Positions 6,684 to 11,005 of a stretch of DNA of 11,005 nt are shown piece after piece. The first letter of the stretch is position 1, and each line of letters begins with the position of its first letter. The position numbers and the translations under genes are program-made. The notes beneath the pieces are model-generated. The model did not search any database. It was not told where the DNA came from and was given only the letters and a program-made list of their open reading frames with translations. Origin of the DNA: Streptomyces griseus subsp. griseus (lineage in GTDB: Bacteria > Actinomycetota > Actinomycetes > Streptomycetales > Streptomycetaceae); NCBI RefSeq assembly GCF_000720255.1, contig NZ_JOJE01000080.1:1-11005 (forward strand), in the 5' to 3' direction.

Positions 6684-7199
6684 TCAGTGCCCTTGGCAGC
6701 AGGAACCACCCGATGTCCGGCCGGCACCCTGGGCGCCGATGCGCTGCGCCGCCTCGACGCGGGCCCGTCCTGTCGGGGAGTCCGCGTCGTGGACCACCCG
6801 TCCGGAGATCAGGGTGTACTGGACCTTGGTGGCGCGGATCTCCTTCACGGGCACCTTGGTGATGTCCCGGTCGAGGACGATCAGATCCGCCCGCTTGCCC
6901 GGACGGACGGTTCCCGAGTTCCCGTCGTGCAACTGGTGCGCCGCGCCCGCGGTGTGCAGTGCCACCCGCACCTCGACGACGACCTGGACACGACCGGTTC
7001 GTTGGCTACGAGAACACCGCTCGTAGCCACCGAACCGGGTCAGCTCTGCGTATCAGCCGATCGGAAAGCAGTGGACACGCAAGCAGGGATCCGACGCCGC
7101 CACGTTGACCGTCTCGGCTGGGGCAGCCAAAAGAACGGCACCGGCCGCGGCGGCGACCAGGAATGCGCTGACGATGCCGCGGAGAGCCCTCTTCTTCAT
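6684..7199 (-). pseudogene. Secreted amidohydrolase reduced to signal peptide plus C-terminal end
   Basis: ATG 7199 follows the ribosome binding site AAAGGTGAG and starts MKKRALRGIVSAFLVAAAAG, a clear Sec-type signal peptide. It continues to AAPAETVNVAASDP and stops at TGA 7053-7055 after 48 residues. Past that stop the same frame reads on and, from about 6971, becomes a well-preserved amidohydrolase C-terminus: LHTAGAAHQLHDGNSGTVRP, GKRADLIVLDRDITKVPVKE and VQYTLISGRVVHDADSPTGR, ending at TGA 6684-6686. The whole catalytic barrel of roughly 400 residues is missing and the region 6975-7055 does not resemble the family. The gene is therefore an internal-deletion pseudogene. It could still express a 48-residue secreted peptide. 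The C-terminal match is strong; that both ends belonged to one gene is inferred from the shared strand and frame. Confidence 0.75.
7003..7029. repeat. 10-bp perfect inverted repeat in the deletion scar
   Basis: TGGCTACGAG (7003-7012) and CTCGTAGCCA (7020-7029) are exact inverted copies separated by 7 bases. They lie in the unrecognised stretch between the signal peptide and the C-terminal part of the amidohydrolase pseudogene. Confidence 0.6.
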
Positions 7200-7326
7200 T
7201 GCTCACCTTTCCTTCACAGATTGACCGGATTTACGGGCTTGGCGGACATGCTCAGTTTCCGCAGCACTGTTCGAGGCGTCAGGCAGGTGCCCACTCCCGA
7301 CCCAGCGGCGGCACCCCGAATGTTGA

Positions 7327-7346
7327 GTGATTAACCTCTTAACCAC
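7327..7346. promoter_or_regulatory. Operator-like AT-rich palindrome upstream of the secreted amidohydrolase
   Basis: GTGATTAACCTCTTAACCAC is a 20-bp palindrome with 8-bp arms (one mismatch) and a 4-base centre. It stands out in GC-rich DNA, 128 bases before the start at 7199. It also contains two GGTTAA half-sites as direct repeats on the minus strand. It could bind a dimeric regulator; the regulator is unknown. Confidence 0.4.
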
Positions 7347-7400
7347 AAGCTCGTACGGGACTGTTGAGGTGCTGATCCGCGCCGCCCGCAGAGTTCGGTG

Positions 7401-7566
7401 TCAGCAGGTCTGGCAGAGGTAGCCGTCCGCACCCTCGGAAACGGCATGGTGGTCGCGTCGGGCGATGTTCAGCGGGCCGCCCCGGCAGAACGCCTTCGAC
7501 AAACACTTCGCCGTGTATTCACACGGCGAGCACATGGGATATCGGAGACGCTGCCCGCACAAGTCC
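7401..7566 (-). pseudogene. Cys-rich open frame, probable 3' part of an interrupted small gene
   Basis: This minus-strand frame reads KDLCGQRLRYPMCSPC, then EYTAKCLSKAFCRGG, PLNIARRDHHAVSEG and ADGYLCQTC before TGA 7401-7403. It has seven cysteines in about 55 residues. Codon use in the last 30 codons is strongly GC3-biased, as in real genes of this host. There is no good ribosome binding site at the internal ATG (7535), and the frame runs straight into the left direct repeat of the ISAs1 element, so the true start may lie on the far side of the insertion. I do not recognise the family. A disulphide- or metal-binding small protein or a modified-peptide core are both possible, and it could also be a chance frame. 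Confidence 0.4.
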
Positions 7567-7567
7567 T

Positions 7568-7577
7568 TACGCTCTCC
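7568..7577. repeat. Left 10-bp direct repeat (candidate target-site duplication)
   Basis: TACGCTCTCC here is repeated exactly at 8954-8963 on the other side of the ISAs1-type element. ISAs1-family insertions make short duplications of about this length. Confidence 0.65.
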
Positions 7578-7612
7578 CCAGGGTCTCTTGCATGATCGAG
7601 GTCTGTCCGGGT

Positions 7613-8806
7613 TCATCCGGTGATGCCGAGGGCGGCCAGGGGCCTTCGCCAGTCGCGAGCGGTGTGACGTAGGGCGGCGGCGATGTTGGTGTGGCCATCC
7701 TGACGGTGGACGCCGATGGCGAGGTTGCGCAGGCCGGCCATGATGCGCGGGAGATGCCCGGCATGGATCTTGGAGTCGTCCTCGCGGAACGTGCGGTCGC
7801 GGACGTGGTGCAGAAGATTTTCGATCTTCCAGTGGCCTCTGATCCAGTCGGCGAGCTGGGCGCCGGTAATGCCGCCGGGCGGCAGGCTGGTTATCAGGTG
7901 GACGCGCTCGATGGTGAGCTTGCCGCTGGTGAAGTCCTTCCTCCAGCGCACGACTTGCAGGGCCTGGCGTGCGTCGGGGTAGTCGAGGTGGGCGAAGGCG
8001 GCGGTCTTCAGCCGCCGGATCTCCAGGCGGTGGTGGGCGCGGGTGCGGTCGTAGTGGTCGAGCGTGATCTCGCGCCAGGGCAGACGGCGGACGCGGTCGA
8101 AGAGGCCGGGATGGTTGGCCTTGACCTGGGCGATGTAGTGGGCACCGCGCTCGCGCAGGTAGGTGTTGTGAGCGTGTTGGGTGTGCAGCGCGTCGGCGGT
8201 GATGACCGTGTCGGTCAGGTCGACGCTGTCCAGCAGGGGCCGGAAGGCGGGGATCTCGTTGCTCTTGTCGGCGACCTGGCGCTGGGCCAGGACGTGACCG
8301 GTGTGGTCCATCGCTGCGAGCAGGGTGACGTGCCCGGTGACGTGGGTGCGCGAGCCGCGCAGAGCCTTGCCGTCAACAGCGATCGCCCGCAGTCCGGGAC
8401 CGGCCGGGGTGGCGCGGGCGGTGAGGAAGGCGCCGATCGCCCGGTCCAGGGCGTCGCCGTCGAGCTGGACGAGCAGACGGCGCAGGGTGTGGGGGTGCGG
8501 GACGGACACGGTGCCGGAGAGCGGGTCGGTGGGGAAGCCGAGAAGCCGGCAGGCCCACGCAGGGACGTCGTCGATCCATTCCGTGATCGCGGTGAGCGAG
8601 CGGGCACCGGCCAGGACGCTCGCCGCGGCCGCGGCCGCGGCGACCAGGGCGGACAGCCGGTAGCGGCGGCCACGGACGCCTCGCGGGTCGGGCACCAGGT
8701 CCAGGAAACCGGACAGTGCGACCGCGTCCGCCAGCGGGACCGGCGCGGCAGTCCGGCCCAGTTGGGCCAGCGCGGTGGGCATGGGAGAAGATGCAGGAGC
8801 AGGCAC
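7613..8806 (-). CDS. ISAs1-family DDE transposase
   Basis: The 397-residue protein catalyses cut-and-paste movement of its element. The N-terminal DDE_Tnp_1-associated region contains LVPDPRGVRGRRYRL (38-52) and ARSLTAITEWIDD (68-80). The RNase-H-like catalytic core shows AIAVDGKALRGS (Asp145), VITADALHTQ (Asp205) and the C-terminal GHWKIEN with Glu329, followed by LLHHVRDRTFREDD, so all three acidic residues are present. Length and domain order match full-length members and no frameshift is seen, so it may be active. The start is GTG 8806, which has only a weak ribosome binding site and lies in one arm of an inverted repeat. An internal ATG at 8782 is an alternative. The stop is 35 bases from the left element boundary. 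Confidence 0.92.
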   Translation of the reverse strand: MPAPASSPMPTALAQLGRTAAPVPLADAVALSGFLDLVPDPRGVRGRRYRLSALVAAAAAAASVLAGARSLTAITEWIDDVPAWACRLLGFPTDPLSGTVSVPHPHTLRRLLVQLDGDALDRAIGAFLTARATPAGPGLRAIAVDGKALRGSRTHVTGHVTLLAAMDHTGHVLAQRQVADKSNEIPAFRPLLDSVDLTDTVITADALHTQHAHNTYLRERGAHYIAQVKANHPGLFDRVRRLPWREITLDHYDRTRAHHRLEIRRLKTAAFAHLDYPDARQALQVVRWRKDFTSGKLTIERVHLITSLPPGGITGAQLADWIRGHWKIENLLHHVRDRTFREDDSKIHAGHLPRIMAGLRNLAIGVHRQDGHTNIAAALRHTARDWRRPLAALGITG

Positions 8807-8865
8807 GGACTCGCCAGGTGTTCATGGGACTTCGACACTCACATGATCACTGAGACCGTGCCTGC
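8799..8865 (-). promoter_or_regulatory. Inverted repeat covering the transposase start codon
   Basis: Arms 8799-8812 and 8852-8865 (GCAGGCACGGACTC against GAGACCGTGCCTGC) pair at 13 of 14 positions around a 39-base loop. The GTG start (8804-8806) lies in one arm, so a transcript entering from outside the element could hide the start from ribosomes. Confidence 0.5.
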
Positions 8866-8941
8866 ACCGCGTCCGCCCCCTGCCCGAACCGGGGTGCCCC
8901 CTCCAAGGACGGGCCAGCACGGCACTCCGGACGAATCGTGA

Positions 8942-9019
8942 TCATGCAACGGCTACGCTCTCCGGGACCTCAAAAAGGTCTACTGAGGCCGCCTCCAACT
9001 CCACGGCGGTGTCAGTCAC
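8942..9019 (-). CDS. Short acidic peptide interrupted by or ending in the ISAs1 element
   Basis: GTG 9019 is preceded by GGGAGAG at seven bases and starts a 25-codon frame: VTDTAVELEAASVD, then LFEVPESVAVA, and TGA 8942-8944. The last codons lie in the right direct repeat (8954-8963) and the right tip of the IS, so VAVA and the stop are supplied mostly by the element. The native gene probably continued beyond the insertion point. The peptide is acidic, free of Cys and Lys, and has a Leu-Phe-Glu-Val segment, resembling leader regions of ribosomal-peptide precursors. That is an impression from composition and not a family match. Joining the flanks through one repeat copy does not keep the Cys-rich open frame at 7401-7566; it needs a one-base change. 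Confidence 0.45.
   Translation of the reverse strand: MTDTAVELEAASVDLFEVPESVAVA
8954..8963. repeat. Right 10-bp direct repeat (candidate target-site duplication)
   Basis: TACGCTCTCC is identical to 7568-7577 and borders the right end of the ISAs1-type element. Confidence 0.65.
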
Positions 9020-9108
9020 TTGACGTCTCTCCCATGATCGTCGGATCCGCCGTCAGATTTACACTCCCGAATGACCAGCTCAGACTCACGCTTGGAAGGT
9101 AGGACAAG

Positions 9109-9294
9109 CTGAGTGAGCGCAGGGTCCAGGTGCTTGATGCGGTGGTGATCACGTGTGAACTGCTTGGGGCGGGTCCCACGTCACTCGCGGAGGCGAAGAC
9201 CATCGTTTTGACGAGCCCGGGCAGAGGGCGTGAGCTGAGGGTTCACGAGCAGTTCATGGACCGTTTGGAGCAGGACGGTGCCCTCGGCCAGTGA
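9109..9294 (+). CDS. Small hypothetical protein, probable CTG start
   Basis: A 61-residue plus-strand frame begins LSERRVQVLDAVVITCELLG, contains TSLAEAKTIVLTSPGRG and RELRVHEQFMDRLEQDG, and ends ALGQ. A TAG lies just upstream in frame. The strong ribosome binding site GGAAGGTAGG stands directly before CTG 9109, so CTG is the likely start, perhaps mutated from ATG. The GTG nearby is in another frame and stops soon. Codon use is fairly GC3-rich. A stem-loop that could end transcription follows 18 bases after the stop. It diverges from the short acidic peptide at 8942-9019. I do not recognise the family. It may be a truncated N-terminal fragment, since IS21 debris follows on the other strand. 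Confidence 0.4.
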   Translation: MSERRVQVLDAVVITCELLGAGPTSLAEAKTIVLTSPGRGRELRVHEQFMDRLEQDGALGQ

Positions 9295-9312
9295 CAACCG
9301 GCTGGTCGGCGC

Positions 9313-9337
9313 CCCGCCACCCGTGAAGGGTGGCGGG
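9313..9337. terminator. Hairpin between the small ORF and the IstB remnant
   Basis: CCCGCCACCC (9313-9322) and GGGTGGCGGG (9328-9337) form a perfect 10-bp stem with the 5-base loop GTGAA. It lies between two convergent reading frames and could terminate transcription from either side. Confidence 0.65.
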
Positions 9338-9351
9338 TTGAAGGAAAGCCG

Positions 9352-9493
9352 TCAGACGGCCTTGGCTGGATGTTCGGCCCGGGCCCGGGTGGAGGCGGAG
9401 CCGGTAGGAGTGGGTGCCGTTCTCGATGATCGTGCTCTTGAAGGTCAGACGGTCCACGATGGCCGCGCAGAGGCGGGGGTCGGTGAACGTCTG
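9352..9493 (-). pseudogene. IstB-like ATPase (IS21 family), C-terminal remnant with frameshift
   Basis: On the minus strand from about 9493 the sequence reads QTFTDPRLCAAIVDRLTF, then IIENGTHSYRL, the conserved last region of IstB, the ATP-dependent helper protein of IS21 transposition. One extra C after the SYRL codons shifts the frame. In the next frame the expected ending STRARAEHPAKAV and the stop at 9352-9354 are preserved. Everything upstream, including the Walker motifs, is absent, and no IstA is present. It is therefore a dead fragment of an IS21-type element. Confidence 0.7.
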
Positions 9494-9569
9494 AGCCTCC
9501 GCAGCGGATCCAGGAGCTGGTCAAGAAGGGGTGGTGGTGATCAGGTGCCCCGCGTCCGCAGACGACCGT

Positions 9570-9611
9570 CGCCGCTTCTCCTCAACAGCAGGCCGTTGAG
9601 GAGAAGCGGCG
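9570..9611 (-). terminator. Hairpin terminator after the fucosidase gene
   Basis: CGCCGCTTCTCCTCAAC (9570-9586) pairs perfectly with GTTGAGGAGAAGCGGCG (9595-9611), a 17-bp stem with an 8-base loop. It lies 13 bases beyond the fucosidase stop codon on the minus strand and has no T-tract. Confidence 0.8.
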
Positions 9612-9624
9612 GCGGAGGGCGGGG

Positions 9625-11005
9625 TCAGGAGGGGATGATCTGCCATTGCTGCCGTGTCTGTGACGCGTACGGCTGCTGCTCGATGTTGGCTCCGTCGGCG
9701 GTGCTGCCCTCGTCGACGGCGAGGCAGAGCCCGCTGTAGCGGTTGATGAGGTAGTAGTAGCCGTCGCCGGTGGGTGTGACGGCCCAATGCTGCTGGGGGG
9801 CGCTGGCGTCCGACCAGATGCCGACGTTGCCGCCGTCGGCACGGGAGAGACCCGCGACCTCCAGGAGCTTGCCGCTGCCCACACCCTTGATCTTGTAGTA
9901 GCCGTCGCCGGTGTTGGTGAAGGTCCACTGCTGGTTGGCCTTGTTGAGCCATGGCCACTGCAGGACGTTGGTGCCGTTGGCGGTGCCCCCGCTCTGCACG
10001 TCGGCGGCCTTGCCGCTGTGCCGGGCGACCAGCCGGTAGACGGTGCCGTCGCCGGGCAGCGTGGTGGACACCAATGCCGGCTTGGCCGTCCGGCCGCCGA
10101 TCCGGACACCGCCCACGTTGACGTAGCCGCCGGTGGCCGCGTTGACCTGGATCCGCACGAAGCCCACGTTGCGGGCGGGCCATTCGGTCACCTTGGTGGC
10201 GCGGTTACCGGCCCAGGTGCCGTTGGCGACCTGGGTGAAGTTCGTGCCGTCGGTGCTGGTGGAGACGGTGTACGAGGTGATGTCGCCGTCGGTCGAGTTG
10301 CTGCGGTTCCACTGCTTGGGCAGGTACTCCAGGGTGGAGACGTTGCTCCACACCCCGCCCAGATCGATCGTGATCGAGTGCGGCAGGGCCGTGGACAGCC
10401 CCCAGGTCGACCAGCAGGTTTCGTAGCGGACGTCGCTGAGTCCGTCGATGGCGTTGAGCGGGCCCTCGCCGGTGCGGAAGGCGGTGGCGTACGCGTTGAC
10501 CGGTGTGACGGGGTGTTCGGCGCGCAGCAGTTGGGTGGGCAGCGGCGGCCGGGAGGTGTCGGGGCTCCATGCCGCGCCGACCTCGGCGAGGCGGTTGACG
10601 ATGTTGGCGTCTAGCAGGCCGTTGCGGTTGGGCGGGCAGTTGAGGATGAACGAGGTGTACTTCGGCTCCAGGTCGGCCAGGTGCGAGAGGATCGCGTCCT
10701 TGCTCATGAGGCCCTCGGTCGGGGTGGAGGGGTGCCAGAACCAGCCGTTGCTGATGGTCTGCCCCTGCATTCCGGCGTAGGTGTTGCCTGCCGGCGCCGT
10801 GACACCCAGCGGCTCCTCGAAGAAGATCGCGTCGCTGAGGAAGGGCTCCGACAGCCCGCCGATGTCGATCATGACGCAGTCCGGCTGCAGTTGCTTCACC
10901 AGTGAGCGGATCCTCTGGTAGGAGACGGCCTGCTGTCCCATCTGCCATGCGTAGCCGTCGGTCATGAACATGTCGATGGTGCCGTAGTTGGTGAGCAGCT
11001 CGGTG
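9625..11005 (-). CDS. Alpha-L-fucosidase (GH29-type) with discoidin-like and ricin-type domains, partial
   Basis: This is the C-terminal 459 residues of a probably secreted glycosidase whose N-terminus lies right of the window. The start of the visible part, TELLTNYGTIDMFMTDGYAW, and later DCVMIDIGG, ISNGWFWHPSTPTEGLMSKD and SFILNCPPNRNGLLD match the second half of the GH29 alpha-L-fucosidase barrel. GH29 enzymes release fucose from glycans by a retaining mechanism. Numbering from Met at 10971, the barrel ends near 137. Residues about 150-292 form an F5/8 type C (CBM32-like) domain, with AIDG, ITIDLGGVWSNVSTLEYLP and FVRIQV. Residues about 308-446 form a ricin-type trefoil, with three Q-x-W repeats (QQWTF, QQHWAV, QQWQI). 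The two lectin modules suggest binding to complex glycans. Substrate linkage cannot be read from the sequence. Confidence 0.88.
   Translation of the reverse strand, partial: TELLTNYGTIDMFMTDGYAWQMGQQAVSYQRIRSLVKQLQPDCVMIDIGGLSEPFLSDAIFFEEPLGVTAPAGNTYAGMQGQTISNGWFWHPSTPTEGLMSKDAILSHLADLEPKYTSFILNCPPNRNGLLDANIVNRLAEVGAAWSPDTSRPPLPTQLLRAEHPVTPVNAYATAFRTGEGPLNAIDGLSDVRYETCWSTWGLSTALPHSITIDLGGVWSNVSTLEYLPKQWNRSNSTDGDITSYTVSTSTDGTNFTQVANGTWAGNRATKVTEWPARNVGFVRIQVNAATGGYVNVGGVRIGGRTAKPALVSTTLPGDGTVYRLVARHSGKAADVQSGGTANGTNVLQWPWLNKANQQWTFTNTGDGYYKIKGVGSGKLLEVAGLSRADGGNVGIWSDASAPQQHWAVTPTGDGYYYLINRYSGLCLAVDEGSTADGANIEQQPYASQTRQQWQIIPS

Larger units (their letters stand above)
7578..8953 (-). mobile_element. 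ISAs1-family insertion sequence, apparently complete
   Basis: The 1376-bp element carries one transposase gene on the minus strand and is bounded by exact 10-bp direct repeats. The ends share an inverted TTGCATGATC (7588-7597 and, inverted, 8940-8949). On the left, ten bases beginning CCAGGGTCTC lie outside this motif, but on the right only four (CGGC) do before the repeat. The tips are therefore not matched, and the right end may have lost a few bases. CAGGG at the tip is typical of ISAs1-like ends. Confidence 0.7.

Noticed and set aside
7006..7206. A 66-codon minus-strand frame starting MSNEEEGS
   Set aside because: The overlapping frame from ATG 7199 gives a perfect signal peptide with correctly spaced ribosome binding site, so this one is a shadow.
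6093..7334. A 413-codon plus-strand open frame
   Set aside because: It is antisense to the luciferase-like gene and to the amidohydrolase pseudogene, both of which have recognisable motifs on the minus strand.
7691..8941. A 416-codon open frame on the plus strand
   Set aside because: It is the antisense shadow of the ISAs1 transposase; its Val/Gly/Asp-rich composition is typical of complement frames in GC-rich DNA.
1..11005. CRISPR arrays, tRNA or rRNA genes, phage genes
   Set aside because: No regularly spaced repeats, cloverleaf-like segments, rRNA motifs or phage structural proteins were seen on either strand.

Overview
The window looks like chromosomal DNA of a Streptomyces or close relative. 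It is very GC-rich, with strong G/C preference in third codon positions, GTG starts, a sortase substrate ending in LAETG plus a membrane anchor, an F420-type luciferase-like oxidoreductase and secreted carbohydrate-active enzymes. Nearly all intact genes lie on the minus strand. The intact genes alternate with broken genes and transposon debris, as is common in accessory or chromosome-arm DNA. All assignments come from reading the sequence; no database search was run.

Layout from left to right. Positions 1-586 hold a chimera of an IS630-type transposase fragment and the front part of a YtcJ-like amidohydrolase broken by three frameshifts. Positions 602-1957 encode a cyclopropane-fatty-acyl-phospholipid synthase. 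Positions 2070-2174 hold three overlapping hairpins, the last a strong terminator. Positions 2194-3315 encode a secreted, wall-anchored SGNH/GDSL hydrolase with a structured leader. Positions 3503-4013 are gene-poor, followed by the frameshifted start of an ISAs1-type transposase (4014-4208, plus strand). Positions 4229-5119 encode a lipoprotein with two SnoaL/NTF2-like domains, preceded by a degraded unknown gene (5116-5413). Positions 5700-6602 encode a luciferase-like monooxygenase. Positions 6684-7199 hold a signal peptide joined to the C-terminal end of a second amidohydrolase, with the catalytic middle missing. Positions 7401-7566 are an open cysteine-rich stretch. Positions 7578-8953 are an apparently complete ISAs1-family element flanked by exact 10-bp direct repeats. 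On its far side is a 25-residue acidic peptide gene (8942-9019). Positions 9109-9294 are a small plus-strand ORF, 9352-9493 an IstB (IS21) tail, and 9625-11005 the C-terminal part of a secreted GH29-type alpha-L-fucosidase with discoidin-like and ricin-type carbohydrate-binding domains.

The intact genes do not form one obvious pathway. The envelope theme is strong: lipid cyclopropanation, a wall-anchored esterase, a lipoprotein and a secreted glycosidase. The most intriguing arrangement is at 7401-9019. There the ISAs1 element has landed inside or at the end of a short acidic, leader-peptide-like gene, with a Cys-rich open frame on the other side, which could be a disrupted ribosomal-peptide precursor. 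The two amidohydrolase remnants carry largely complementary parts of the same fold and suggest IS-mediated rearrangement.
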